Shown: one piece after another, positions 43,397-52,859 of the stretch
Layout: every line of letters begins with the position of its first letter
Position numbering within the stretch: the first letter of the stretch is position 1
NCBI GenBank assembly: GCA_022842935.1
Contig: JALHOP010000008.1
Location: forward strand, 1 to 64,000
DNA length: 64,000 bases
Direction of reading: 5' to 3'
Source of the DNA: Myxococcota bacterium
GTDB taxonomy: Bacteria; Myxococcota; XYA12-FULL-58-9; JALHOP01
The notes under the pieces: generated by a model
What the model was told of the DNA's origin: nothing
Database searches by the model: none
The model's input: the letters and a program-made list of their open reading frames with translations, nothing else
Made by a program: the position numbers and the translations under genes

Positions 43397-46225
43397 CTAG
43401 CGCGCGAACACCTGATCGACAGGCGTGACCGTGACCGCCGAAGCGGACAAGCCGAGCTTCATCGCACCGATCTTGGCATCTTCCGCCATCAGCTCGTCCG
43501 GCTTCGGCGCGTCGTAAATGACGGCGCTCGGCGCATCCTTGAGGAGAGTACCGCGCAGACCGTTCGCGTCTTTGGTGACCATGACGACCCGCAGATCCCT
43601 CGGCTTGATGTGCTTCTTCAGCGCCGCGTTGACCTTGTCGAGCGTCAGCGCCGCGAGCCCGTCGCGCATGAACTGCACGAAGTCGGGTGTGCCGTGCCAG
43701 CGCGCGTCGAGAGCGTACCCCAACGCCTGGTCTTGCCGCGCCGTCATCACCAACACGTTCTTCATCAAATATGCACGCGTCGCGTCGAGCTGCTCTTGCG
43801 TGAGACCTTCGCTCACGAGTCGCTCGAGCTCGTAGAGAGCGATACGCAGGGCCATCTGTGCGTTCTTTGGCTGCACGGGGCGAATCCAGACCTCGAAGAG
43901 CTGCCGATGGCGCGGGCGGTTCGGGGACGGCAGCAGTTGGAACATGCCGTTCGGAAACGCCTCGATATAGGCGTAGTCACCGTAGTTCAGGCCACGCACC
44001 TCGCGAATGCGCTGGTAAAGACGCGACATGGGCGAGCGGTGTTCCCCAAGCCAGGTGCGCGCCAGATAGAGCGCAACGAAATCCGGATGCGAGCGCGTCA
44101 CCTCGATGGGGTGACCAAGTGAGATGGATGTTGCTCGCGTATCCTTGGCGATAATCTCGACGCTCAGACCTTTGGCCGGCGCGTCCTTCACCGACGGTGC
44201 TGCGGCGTGCTCACCCGCCGGTAGCGCTGCGAGCTCCGAGCGTACACGCTCGATGATCTGTTCTGTCGCCTTACCCGTAAGGCCGACGACGAGGTTCGCG
44301 CGCGTGTAATTCTTGGCGACGAAGTCGCGTACGTCGTCCAGGGTGATGGCCTTGAGACCCGCGATAGTGCCCAAGGTCGGATGCGCGTACGACGTGCCCT
44401 TCCAGGTATTCGCTTGCAGCCTCTCCTTGGCAAGCTCCTCGTCGTTCGAGACGCGCAAGTCTTCGGTCAGCGCAACCAGCTGCGCATCCCGCAGGCGCGT
44501 GAAGTCTTCGGCGCGCATGCCCGGTGCAGTGAGGAGTGGGAACACCACGTCCGCGAAAGACGACCAGACATCGACATGAGAGATGCCCGTGAGCGTCGTC
44601 AACTCTTTGTCGACCTGCGCCTCGAAAGTCGCCGCAAGCGGATAAAGCGCGGCCGCAACCTCATCGGTGCGAGCAAGCTGCGAGCCCGCCTCGGAGACCA
44701 TGGCCGCCGCCAGAGCCGCAAGGCCCTCCTTGCCCTTCGGATCGTGGGCCGAGCCAACGGCGAACGTGAGCTTCATGTCGATGGTGAGGAGACTCGAAGG
44801 TCGCACTAGCAGCTCGAGGCTCGTCTGTTTGTCGCGCGTGGTGTCGAAAGTCTTGAGTTTCGACGGGCGACCGCAATCGGGGCTCATGGGCTCGTGCGAC
44901 AGCGTCGCCAGCACGAGATTCTCGTCCGTGAAAACCGCGCGCGCGGCGTCGCGGAGTTGCTCGGCCGTAATGGCCGCCATGGTCCGGTAGTACTGGTTGG
45001 TGGTGCCGAAGCGGCGTTCGAAGCGGGCGCTCTCGGCCACGCGGGCGGCGATCGACGAGGTGCTATCGAGGGCCTTGGCGAAGTGGTAACGTGCCGCGGA
45101 TTTGGCAGCCGTCAAGCGCTGCGCGGGCACCAGCGCGCTGCGCGCCTCACCGACGGCCTTCAAAATCGCGTCCCGCACCTCGACTGCGTCACCCACTCTC
45201 TTCAACCGCGCCGCGATGAGGATGAGGCCGGGATCCACACTCTCCGGGATCTCTGTATAAAGTGTGTCGATCTTCTGCTCGCGCTCTACCAGACGCTTGT
45301 GGAGCTCGCTGGTTGGGCCCGCATAAACATCGAGCGCCAAGCGCATGGCGGCGTGACGCTGGTTGGTGGGCGAATACGCCGGGCCGTGAAAAGCCACCCA
45401 AACGAGCGGCGCAGTCGGGGTTGGCCAGTCCAGATGCGTGTAAGCCGGTCCCTTGGCTTGCGGCTCCACTGGGATATCGACGCGGCCCTCGGCTGGCTTC
45501 ACCTTCCACGCGCCGAAATACTTGTCCGCTAAAGCGATGGCCTTGTCGGCCTCGACGTCACCCGCGATGACGAGAGTCGTAAGCTCCGGACGATACCAAC
45601 GCGAGAAGAACGTCTTGGCGTAGGAGAAATTGTCCGGCATCGCCTGGATATCGGCGATGAACCCCATGGTCGTGTGCTTGTATGGATGCGCAACGAAGGC
45701 AGCGTCGCGCAGACGCTCGTAGAGCTTGTTGGTGGGGTCAGCACTGTTCTTGTCGTATTCGCCGAGGACGGCGCGCGTCTCGGTGATGAACGTGTTCTCG
45801 GTAAACGAAAGGTTAGCGAAGCGGTCCGCCTCGAGCGCCAAAACCTCCTCGAGGTCCTCCTTGGCGAAGGTCAGGAAGTAGTTGGTGTAGTCATCGCTGG
45901 TGTAGGCGTTCTGACGAGCGCCAACGCGATTCATGACCGCCTGGTACTGCTCGGGGGGATTCGCCGGTGTCCCGCGGAACATCATATGCTCGAACAGGTG
46001 GGCAAAGCCCGTCTTCCCCGGTTCGACTTCGTTGCGCGAGCCGGTCTGTACCGGAATCTGGATAGAGACGAGCCCCGGGAAGCCTGTGGGGACCACGATG
46101 ACCCTCAGGCCGTTGGCCAGGGACTTCTCCGTGACCGTGAGCGGCATGACGTCGGTGTTGGTCGTTGGGGCAGCGATGGCCGGATGCGCGAGCGCAATCA
46201 AGCAAGTGGCGATGACGGTCCGCAT
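43397..46225 (-). CDS. Large M16 (pitrilysin-like) zinc protease, exported
   Basis: The 942-residue protein starts with a signal peptide (MRTVIATCLIALAHPAIAAP). The first M16 unit has HLFEH at residues 76-80 (HxxEH) with the downstream ETRAVLGEYDKN glutamate, so the zinc site is intact. A second, non-catalytic unit follows from about residue 490 (KLTFAVGSAHDPKGKEGLAA). This is the two-unit architecture of the longer periplasmic M16 enzymes. The ORF reads further upstream to 46777, but that part overlaps the ThiF gene antisense and is a shadow; ATG 46225 is used. It is divergent from the TcdA gene. Confidence 0.88.
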   Translation of the reverse strand: MRTVIATCLIALAHPAIAAPTTNTDVMPLTVTEKSLANGLRVIVVPTGFPGLVSIQIPVQTGSRNEVEPGKTGFAHLFEHMMFRGTPANPPEQYQAVMNRVGARQNAYTSDDYTNYFLTFAKEDLEEVLALEADRFANLSFTENTFITETRAVLGEYDKNSADPTNKLYERLRDAAFVAHPYKHTTMGFIADIQAMPDNFSYAKTFFSRWYRPELTTLVIAGDVEADKAIALADKYFGAWKVKPAEGRVDIPVEPQAKGPAYTHLDWPTPTAPLVWVAFHGPAYSPTNQRHAAMRLALDVYAGPTSELHKRLVEREQKIDTLYTEIPESVDPGLILIAARLKRVGDAVEVRDAILKAVGEARSALVPAQRLTAAKSAARYHFAKALDSTSSIAARVAESARFERRFGTTNQYYRTMAAITAEQLRDAARAVFTDENLVLATLSHEPMSPDCGRPSKLKTFDTTRDKQTSLELLVRPSSLLTIDMKLTFAVGSAHDPKGKEGLAALAAAMVSEAGSQLARTDEVAAALYPLAATFEAQVDKELTTLTGISHVDVWSSFADVVFPLLTAPGMRAEDFTRLRDAQLVALTEDLRVSNDEELAKERLQANTWKGTSYAHPTLGTIAGLKAITLDDVRDFVAKNYTRANLVVGLTGKATEQIIERVRSELAALPAGEHAAAPSVKDAPAKGLSVEIIAKDTRATSISLGHPIEVTRSHPDFVALYLARTWLGEHRSPMSRLYQRIREVRGLNYGDYAYIEAFPNGMFQLLPSPNRPRHRQLFEVWIRPVQPKNAQMALRIALYELERLVSEGLTQEQLDATRAYLMKNVLVMTARQDQALGYALDARWHGTPDFVQFMRDGLAALTLDKVNAALKKHIKPRDLRVVMVTKDANGLRGTLLKDAPSAVIYDAPKPDELMAEDAKIGAMKLGLSASAVTVTPVDQVFAR

Positions 46226-46297
46226 ACAGGCACCCTTCTTCCAGATCGCGGCCCGCCTGTCGACAAGCGATGTGTCGACTCGGTATATGCGCCGCCG

Positions 46298-47071
46298 ATG
46301 GAACCAAGCGAGGGCTCCGTCCGCTTTGGCGGTATTGAACGACTCTACGGCCCCGAGGCCGCAGCACGTATCGCCCGGGGCCACGTTTGCGTCATTGGCC
46401 TTGGTGGGGTCGGTTCGTGGGTCGTCGAGGCCTTGGCCCGAACCGGCGTCGGTACGTTGACTCTCGTCGACCTCGACGAGATCTGCGCGAGCAACGTCAA
46501 CCGCCAGCTCCACGCCCTCTCGCAAACCATCGGCAAAGGCAAAGCATCGACGCTCGGCGAGCGCGTCCGCGCCATCAACCCCGAGGTCCGCGTCAACGTC
46601 ATCGAGGACTTCTTCACCGAGTCGACGGCGGAGGACATCCTTGCCCCTGGCTACGATGTGGTGATCGACTGCATCGACAACTTCACCAACAAGCTCATCA
46701 TGATCAAGGCGTGCCGCCGCAAACGCCAGCGCCTCATCGTGGTGGGTGGCGCCGGCGGTCGACGGGACCCAACGCAAATCAAGGTCACCGACATCACCAA
46801 GGCGCAGGGCGACAAGATGCTCGCGATGCTACGCAAGAAGCTCCGGCAGAAACACGACTTCCCACGCAAAGGCACCTGGAGCATTCGCTGCGTCTACAGC
46901 GACGAGGTCCCGGTGCTACCCGAGGGGATGGCCTGCTCACCCGATGGCCTCGATTGCGAGACCGGGTACGGTGCGGTCACCTATGTGACCGGCACCTTCG
47001 GATTCCTGGCGAGTGCCGCGGCCGTCGAGTGGATGCTCATCCCGAAGACCGCAGCACCAGGGCAACCGTAG
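46298..47071 (+). CDS. tcdA: tRNA threonylcarbamoyladenosine dehydratase (TcdA/CsdL)
   Basis: The 257-residue ThiF-like protein has RFGGIERLYGPEAAARIARG, VIGLGGVGSWVVEALARTGV, LVDLDEICASNVNRQLHALS, VVIDCIDNFTNKL and SDEVPVLPEG, diagnostic of TcdA, which dehydrates t6A37 in tRNA to cyclic ct6A. It should not be confused with the E1 of the ubiquitin-like cassette, although both share the ThiF fold. ATG 46298 lies about 70 bp from the divergent M16 start. Confidence 0.9.
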   Translation: MEPSEGSVRFGGIERLYGPEAAARIARGHVCVIGLGGVGSWVVEALARTGVGTLTLVDLDEICASNVNRQLHALSQTIGKGKASTLGERVRAINPEVRVNVIEDFFTESTAEDILAPGYDVVIDCIDNFTNKLIMIKACRRKRQRLIVVGGAGGRRDPTQIKVTDITKAQGDKMLAMLRKKLRQKHDFPRKGTWSIRCVYSDEVPVLPEGMACSPDGLDCETGYGAVTYVTGTFGFLASAAAVEWMLIPKTAAPGQP

Positions 47072-47092
47072 CCGCCAGCGCGGCACGTGACC

Positions 47093-47680
47093 CTACTTCT
47101 TGTAAGTGAGCGAGTACTTGAGCGGAATCGGCAGCTGCTCGCTGACCAAGACAACGTCCATGGTCAACGTCTGGCCGTCGGCGCCGAGTGTGAACGTCGC
47201 CTCGCGCTTGCCTTCCTTGGTGGTGAACACCTGAGTCAGCTTGTTGCCCGAGATTTTCTGGGTGAGCTTTGCGTCGTCGCCAGTGGACGTCTTCACGTCA
47301 GCGGGGGAGCCATTCTCCGGGCTCGACCAAGTCATGATGCCCTCGGCGGCCGACTTGATCTGCCCGCCAGCCACAGTGAACGTCCAAGCGCTCGCGACCT
47401 TGTTGCGGTCCTTGAGGCGACCGCGCGCGATCGGACGCTTGAGGAAGAGCATTTCTTGGACGACCTTCTCAATCGCTTCTTCGACGCCCTTGTTCTCCTT
47501 GTCGCCGCCGACGAAGCGATACTTGCCATCGATGGTGGGGGCAGGCGGAGGTGTCGGTGCCGCAGGCGTGTCACTGGCGGGCTGAGCCGCGGGCGGCGTG
47601 GTCTTGGCAGGTTCCTGGTCCGCGTGCGCGGTGGCGAGCGGAGCAAGAAGCAAGGCGGCAACGGCAATGGATTTCAACAT
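47093..47680 (-). CDS. Exported hypothetical protein
   Basis: The 195-residue protein has a clear signal peptide (SIAVAALLLAPLATAHA|D), a Pro/Ala/Thr-rich linker to about residue 50, and a beta-rich domain starting GKYRFVGGDKENKGVEEAIE and continuing WTFTVAGGQIKSAAEGIM to a final PLKYSLTYKK strand, a lipocalin-like or beta-sandwich pattern. No family recognised. Convergent with tcdA, 21 bp apart. Confidence 0.6.
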   Translation of the reverse strand: MLKSIAVAALLLAPLATAHADQEPAKTTPPAAQPASDTPAAPTPPPAPTIDGKYRFVGGDKENKGVEEAIEKVVQEMLFLKRPIARGRLKDRNKVASAWTFTVAGGQIKSAAEGIMTWSSPENGSPADVKTSTGDDAKLTQKISGNKLTQVFTTKEGKREATFTLGADGQTLTMDVVLVSEQLPIPLKYSLTYKK

Positions 47681-47705
47681 GATCTCAATTTTCCTCAGTG
47701 TAAGG

Positions 47706-48503
47706 TCAGGTGACGCGCACGCGGCGAATGATGCGTGCGAATGTCGCGGGTGAAGCGCGTTTCACGAAGCCAGCGAGCTTTTCAGGCGCCCTGGCCACGT
47801 AGACTTCGACGGCGTTGCGCCTTACGGCCTTCACGATGCCGCGGGCGCAGGCCTCGGGAGTTATCCCTGATTGCGGATCCCGATCGCTCTTCCCCAACGG
47901 CGAGCCGTCAGGGGTGAGCGCATGGGCAGAGATACCCGTCCGCACGAAGCCGGGGCAAGCGATGGTCACTGGCACGCCTTGATCGGCCACTTCGGCCCGT
48001 AGCGATTCGCACCACCCGTGCATGGCATGCTTGGCGGCTGCGTAGCCGGACCGCCATGGCGTACCAAAGACACCCAGCAGACTCGTCACCACCACGATAT
48101 GGCCGCTTTTGCGTTCGAGCATCTCTGGCAAGACCAAGCGCGTAAGCTCGACCGGTCCGAAGAAGTCGACCTCCATAAGTCGACGCAGAACATCTACGCT
48201 CGTGTCTACCGCCCGTCCGCGCTGGGAAACTCCCGCGTTGTTGATAAGGACGTCGACGCGGCCAAAGTGCTTCACGACCCGAGCATATGCGGCTTGGCGA
48301 CTGGATGCGTCGGTGACGTCCATCTGCGCAACCAGTGTCGATTCCGTCTTGCCAACCTCGCGGGCAACCCGCTCGAGCTCCCCTTCGCGGCGAGCCGACA
48401 GCACAACCTGGGAGCCCGCCTCGACGAGCGCATGAACGAGCGCCTCGCCAATGCCAGACGAAGCACCAGTTACCCAGACGACTTTGTCTTGTAGGCGGGT
48501 CAT
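47706..48503 (-). CDS. Short-chain dehydrogenase/reductase
   Basis: The 265-residue protein is a classical SDR: TGASSGIGEAL nucleotide loop, VDVLINNAGVSQRG, the catalytic SGYAAAKHAMHGW Tyr-Lys pair, and CPGFVRTGI. The C-terminal extension (AVRRNAVEVYVARAPEKLAG ...) is as in DHRS7-like SDRs that act on lipids or steroids. NADPH use is suggested by a basic residue after strand 2 (SARREGEL). Substrate unknown. Confidence 0.85.
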   Translation of the reverse strand: MTRLQDKVVWVTGASSGIGEALVHALVEAGSQVVLSARREGELERVAREVGKTESTLVAQMDVTDASSRQAAYARVVKHFGRVDVLINNAGVSQRGRAVDTSVDVLRRLMEVDFFGPVELTRLVLPEMLERKSGHIVVVTSLLGVFGTPWRSGYAAAKHAMHGWCESLRAEVADQGVPVTIACPGFVRTGISAHALTPDGSPLGKSDRDPQSGITPEACARGIVKAVRRNAVEVYVARAPEKLAGFVKRASPATFARIIRRVRVT

Positions 48504-48639
48504 CTCAGTGCGCGCTATCGCATCAACGCGCGATGCGCAAACCGGTGAACACGCAGCTCACCTGAAAACAGGGCGTTCAGGTGACACTCGCGGACCCTGT
48601 GGATGTCGACGGTGCCCCCCCGCATCGACTCGACCATGC

Positions 48640-49353
48640 TCAGTCGCGGCGGGTGCCGAAGAGTCGCAACAAGAACAAGAACAGGTTGATGAAATCGAGG
48701 TAGAGCGTGAGCGCTCCGCGCAACGCGAGGTTGCCGGCCTCCCCCCGCTCCGCATAGATCGTTTTGAGCTTCTGCGTGTCGTATGCGGTGAGACCAGCGA
48801 AGATGAGGACGCCCGCACAGGACATGACGAACTCGAAGGCGCTGTTGTGCCAGAACCAGTTGACCACCATCGCGATGACGAGGCCGAAAAGACCCATCAT
48901 CATGAAACGGCCGACCGGCGTCAGATCGCGCTTCGTCGTCGCCCCTGCCAGCGATAGGCCGCCGAAAGCTCCTGCGGTGACGAAGAACATCCGGGCAACC
49001 GAGCCCTCGGTGTACAGCATGAAAATGGAAGAGAGCGTCAAGCCGACCGTCGCGGCATAACCCGTAAACATGAGTGCGGCGGTCGTCCCGCTCACCCGGT
49101 GCGCTGTCGCCGCGAACGCCCAGACCAGCGCGATCTGGCCGAAGAGCAGGCCCCAAACCACGGCGCGGTTACCATAGATGAGGTTCATCATGGTCTCGGA
49201 GTTAGCGACCGCGACGGCCACGCAGCCCGTCATGGCAAGCCCGAGACCCATCCACGCGTAGGTCTTCGCGAAGAAGGCCGAAAGCTCCGATGAAACGTGC
49301 GAGCGGTCGGCTGCGCTAATGGAGCGGCGGTAGAGGTCGTTTGCCGGATTCAT
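48640..49353 (-). CDS. Bax inhibitor-1/YccA family membrane protein
   Basis: The 237-residue protein has seven hydrophobic helices: FFAKTYAWMGLGLAMTGCVA, RVSGTTAALMFTGYAATVGL and FVMSCAGVLIFAGLTAYDTQKLK, followed by the family's LYLDFINLFLFLLRLFG end with its aspartates. BI-1/TMBIM proteins are pH-gated calcium leak channels. The N-terminal 25 residues are a hydrophilic extension. Gene is single, upstream of the SDR by 136 bp. Confidence 0.88.
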   Translation of the reverse strand: MNPANDLYRRSISAADRSHVSSELSAFFAKTYAWMGLGLAMTGCVAVAVANSETMMNLIYGNRAVVWGLLFGQIALVWAFAATAHRVSGTTAALMFTGYAATVGLTLSSIFMLYTEGSVARMFFVTAGAFGGLSLAGATTKRDLTPVGRFMMMGLFGLVIAMVVNWFWHNSAFEFVMSCAGVLIFAGLTAYDTQKLKTIYAERGEAGNLALRGALTLYLDFINLFLFLLRLFGTRRD

Positions 49354-49606
49354 GCAATCATCCTTTTGGCGTCGAAAGCCCGAGACAAGGTCGCCCTACA
49401 AGCTGGGATGCGGCGAAATATGGCCTGCGGGGGCCCAAGCGCAAGGCACAACGCGTCTCGAGCTATACAAGGTAAGGACCGAAGTGCCACAGCGCAACAA
49501 CGCCCGAGCGAGGCACGTTCATGCCCAGAAAAGCGAAATCTCCGGCGAGCACGAGGTGCCGCAGGCTAGTCCCAAGAGGCAACACACGCACGACGCCACC
49601 GTCATC

Positions 49607-50158
49607 TCAACGCCGCTTGGATTCCATGCTGCATAACACGTCGAAGTTCATGTGCATCCTGACCGCGCGCGTAAGCAACGCATAGGCGCTCTCGTACGCA
49701 AAAGCGGCCTGACGTAAGTCGTGATGTTCACCGACGAGGGTCATCTTGGCGATCGAGCCCTTCGCGCATTGCGTGCAAGCCGCGACGATGGCGCGAAGGC
49801 GCGTGCGGGTCGCGAGGCGTAGCTCGCTCCAGCGCTCAGCGACGACTGCCCGCAGGTCGAGGTCTTCGAGATCCATGAGCGACGGAATGTCGCGAGCAAG
49901 CGCCAAGGTTAGGGAGACCTCGTGCATCACCACGGGGTCTTGCACCGTGGCGCGTGCCTCTTCGAGGAGCCCCACGGCGTGGGTGAGCGTGCGGACGTTG
50001 GCCCGGTTCATCACCTGAGCACGGGTGACCAGGCAATTGACCGGATCGGGAGGCTCGCTGCCAACGGGCACACGTCGGGCCCGAACCAGCTCGCGAATGA
50101 CTAGGCGCGCCATCTCGCTGCGTTGACGCAAATCGAGATTACGTACCGACGCGGTCAT
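49607..50158 (-). CDS. Hypothetical all-helical cytoplasmic protein
   Basis: About 183 residues from ATG 50158, chosen over 50293 because the upstream part lacks support. It is predicted helical throughout: RNLDLRQRSEMARLVIRELV, THAVGLLEEARATVQDP and EVSLTLALARDIPSLMD, with two cysteines near residue 146 (CTQC). There are no motifs I recognise. It resembles four-helix-type regulators in composition only. Confidence 0.5.
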   Translation of the reverse strand: MTASVRNLDLRQRSEMARLVIRELVRARRVPVGSEPPDPVNCLVTRAQVMNRANVRTLTHAVGLLEEARATVQDPVVMHEVSLTLALARDIPSLMDLEDLDLRAVVAERWSELRLATRTRLRAIVAACTQCAKGSIAKMTLVGEHHDLRQAAFAYESAYALLTRAVRMHMNFDVLCSMESKRR

Positions 50159-50403
50159 GCCCACGTCATACCTCCGTACTGCAACGAACTTTTCTGAATT
50201 GGATTGTGCCACGAGCGCGAGAACCGCGCCGCAGCAAGACACGAGGAAAGCAAGACGAGTATCGGCTTGCCCGATCACAAGTTGCGAGCCCACGTACGCG
50301 CTGCGTCAAGATGGAAAGTGACGCGCGATCGGGGGGGGCCCGGTCGTCAATACCCCGAATACGTTGCTTGATTTCGGCCCCTGGCTGGGTCACGACAAGG
50401 GCC

Positions 50404-51252
50404 ATGAAACGCTCGATTGCAGTATTTGCCCACACGTCGGCGCTGCTGCTCGTGTGCGCGTGTGGCCCCAAGCCCGAAGAGATCGCCGCCAAGCTCGAGT
50501 CCACCTTCAACGGCAACGAGCCGGACGCCATCATGGCGCTCTTCGCCGAAGAGCCGTTCGTGAAGGTGGATGGCGAGAGCATGTTGAACAACGATGAGAT
50601 CGTCTCCTGGCTGGGCCGCGTCCTGCCCAAGAAACCGCAGATGAAAGCCACCAGCGAAAAGACGGGGTCGCACGGCAAGCTTTCTTGGAGCCTGACCATC
50701 GAGCGCACCGATTGGAAGTCGCTCGGGCTCGACCCCCTGCCCTTCAAGGCAGAGGCGGTCATCGACCGCGACAAGGTAAAGCTCCTCACGCTCACGATGG
50801 ATGAGACCGCCAAACAGACGCTCGTCTCCACCATCACCAACCGCAACGATCGGTGGCTCGCGGCCATCCAAGACGCCATCAAGACCAGAAACGGGCCGGC
50901 GGTCCTCCAACTCGTCACCGACGACTTCACGATGACCGCACCCGACTTCAAGTCCCCCGTGAAGAAGGCAGGAGTCGCGAGCTTCGTAAAGGAGCTCGAG
51001 AAGCAAAACATCGAGCTGGTCTGCTGCTCGAAAAAGAACGGCGACGGTACGTGGAACGGCACCTTCGGGAGTGACCACTATCGCAACGATCTGCGCTTGG
51101 AGAGCCTCGAGGTCATCTCCACGCCGACCTTCGCCGACGACGGTCATATCCGCACCTTGCACATGGCATGGTCAGCAGCAGCGAAGACGAAAATCGAGAC
51201 CGCTTTGGCGGACACTCAGACCACCGCCGCCGCGACCAAGAAGCGTCGCTAG
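50404..51252 (+). CDS. Lipoprotein with two NTF2-like domains, first gene of the lipid-transport operon
   Basis: The 282-residue protein has a lipoprotein signal (HTSALLLVCAC) and appears to carry two NTF2/SnoaL-like units: residues about 20-135 (ESTFNGNEPDAIMALFAEEP, then VDGESMLNNDEIVSWLGR) and about 150-265 (AIQDAIKTRNGPAVLQLVTD and DHYRNDLRLE). Several SCFR-type enzymes share the fold, but here it may be only a binding module. It overlaps the next gene by one base and starts the operon that ends with the Mla genes. Confidence 0.6.
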   Translation: MKRSIAVFAHTSALLLVCACGPKPEEIAAKLESTFNGNEPDAIMALFAEEPFVKVDGESMLNNDEIVSWLGRVLPKKPQMKATSEKTGSHGKLSWSLTIERTDWKSLGLDPLPFKAEAVIDRDKVKLLTLTMDETAKQTLVSTITNRNDRWLAAIQDAIKTRNGPAVLQLVTDDFTMTAPDFKSPVKKAGVASFVKELEKQNIELVCCSKKNGDGTWNGTFGSDHYRNDLRLESLEVISTPTFADDGHIRTLHMAWSAAAKTKIETALADTQTTAAATKKRR

Positions 51253-52859
51253 TGGTCCTACGCGCCTGGCTGTTTCTGGCGCTCGGCACTCCGCTGTTCG
51301 CCATGATGGACGCAAAGGCACAGGAGGAAGAGCCGGCGCCCCCGAACATCGACGTCGCGGTGAACGCCGTGATCGGTCAAGGAGGCGAATGGCCGGCCGG
51401 GACGGTGCGCTCTCAGCTCGAGCGCGACCCGACGCTCGTGCCTTTCGGAAAGGGAGCGATCTTCGTACCCTCGATGACCACCGGGCTCGACGAACCGCCG
51501 GTCACCGTCTATTTCGGTCCTCGGGTCATCGCCGAATCGACGACTGGCAAGCGCATCGTGGTCTCGCCGGGTAAGTACCGTGTGCAGGTGGGCTCAGGCG
51601 CCATTCAGCAGCAGCTGGCCTACGACGTCGACGTGCGCGAACAGAACACAACGGTCATTCCGGTCGCTTGGTCGGGCCTGTCCGTTCACGTCGTAGCTCA
51701 GACCTACGCGAGCTTGCGCGCCTCTTACGAGCTCATTCGCATGGAGGACCGCCAATACATTGGCATCGGCTTCGGCACGGACGAGCAAGCGGGCGAACCG
51801 GTGCAGACCTGGGTATTGAAGCCCGGCCTCTACAAAGTCGTCCGCGTCGGCGAGAACTATCGCGCACGCACCGATTTCTCGACGGTCCGCCTCCTCCCCG
51901 GACAGCACACCCACTACATCCTCGTGCTCGATGAGAACACCAACGCGTTCCAAGGGGCGGGCGAGATCAGCGAGTCCGAGCTTTTCAAACCACGCGACGC
52001 CGTTGCGGGCTTGCTCGTGTTAGGTGGCAACGCCTCGTTGACCTCGCGAAGCAACGTGCTCAATCAACCCGCCGGCGAGAGTTACGCGGCGAGCGCCTTC
52101 GTCGACGGACGCGTGAACTTCTTGATCGCGAAGAACCCACTCTTGCTGCGTCTCCAAGTCGAGGAGGGTCAGGGGAAGCTCCCGAACCTGCCATGGCAGA
52201 AAACCCGCGACCGCCTCGCCTTGGACGCGCTCTACATCTATCGCTGGCAACCTTGGATTGGCCCCTACGTACGCTTTGGCGGAGAGACGAACCTCTTCGA
52301 CACGTATCGTTACTTCGATGAAGACGACCCGCCCATCTACCGTGTTTTCAACAGAGCCGGGCAGCAACTCGCCGAACAGTCGGTCGATGAGCGTTTGAAA
52401 ACCGCGCCACCGTTCGGCTTTACAACTCTGCGCGAAGGCATCGGGGTCAATACGCGCGTGCTGAAAACACTGTTCGCCGAGATGAATTTCCGCGTCGGGC
52501 CGGGCGCACGCCAAACGATTACGCGCGATCTCTTGGTCGAAGACAACGCCAATGACAACGACCGTAGCACGGCCGATTTCAGTCGCGTGGCGTCAGACAC
52601 GACCTTTGGTGTCGAAGCGACGGTGCTCGCGATCGCGCGTATCACGAACTACGTGATCATCAATCTGGAGCTGGATACGCTGACGCCGTTCTCGCGCAAC
52701 GATGCACTCATCATCGACATGAGCTCGACCATCGCCTTGAAGCTCACTCAGTTCGCCAGCATCAACTACGTCATCGATTTCCTGCGCAATCGGAACGTGT
52801 CGGCACGCGACCAGATCGAGCACGACTTGTTGTTGCGCTTCAGCGTGGCGGTGCCATGA
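51252..52859 (+). CDS. Exported beta-rich protein, probably outer-membrane associated
   Basis: The 535-residue protein has a signal peptide (LFLALGTPLFAMMDAKA|Q) and beta-rich sequence throughout: TVYFGPRVIAESTTGKRIVV, SGKYRVQVGSGAIQQQLAYD-type strands, then DALYIYRWQPWIGPYVRFGG and a terminal LLRFSVAVP strand. The second half looks like an outer-membrane beta-barrel, the first like a carboxypeptidase-regulatory-type domain. GTG start at 51252 overlaps the previous stop; its end overlaps the permease gene by 4 bp. Its place between lipoprotein and MlaE genes suggests a lipid export or acceptor role. Confidence 0.6.
   Translation: MVLRAWLFLALGTPLFAMMDAKAQEEEPAPPNIDVAVNAVIGQGGEWPAGTVRSQLERDPTLVPFGKGAIFVPSMTTGLDEPPVTVYFGPRVIAESTTGKRIVVSPGKYRVQVGSGAIQQQLAYDVDVREQNTTVIPVAWSGLSVHVVAQTYASLRASYELIRMEDRQYIGIGFGTDEQAGEPVQTWVLKPGLYKVVRVGENYRARTDFSTVRLLPGQHTHYILVLDENTNAFQGAGEISESELFKPRDAVAGLLVLGGNASLTSRSNVLNQPAGESYAASAFVDGRVNFLIAKNPLLLRLQVEEGQGKLPNLPWQKTRDRLALDALYIYRWQPWIGPYVRFGGETNLFDTYRYFDEDDPPIYRVFNRAGQQLAEQSVDERLKTAPPFGFTTLREGIGVNTRVLKTLFAEMNFRVGPGARQTITRDLLVEDNANDNDRSTADFSRVASDTTFGVEATVLAIARITNYVIINLELDTLTPFSRNDALIIDMSSTIALKLTQFASINYVIDFLRNRNVSARDQIEHDLLLRFSVAVP

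Noticed and set aside
46226-46777. The M16 protease reading frame extends 184 codons upstream
   Set aside because: That part is antisense to tcdA and lacks a signal peptide or M16 match; the clean leader at 46225 is the start.
46298-47071. tcdA as a second E1 of the ubiquitin-like system
   Set aside because: Its motifs are those of the tRNA dehydratase TcdA and it has no ubiquitin-like neighbours.
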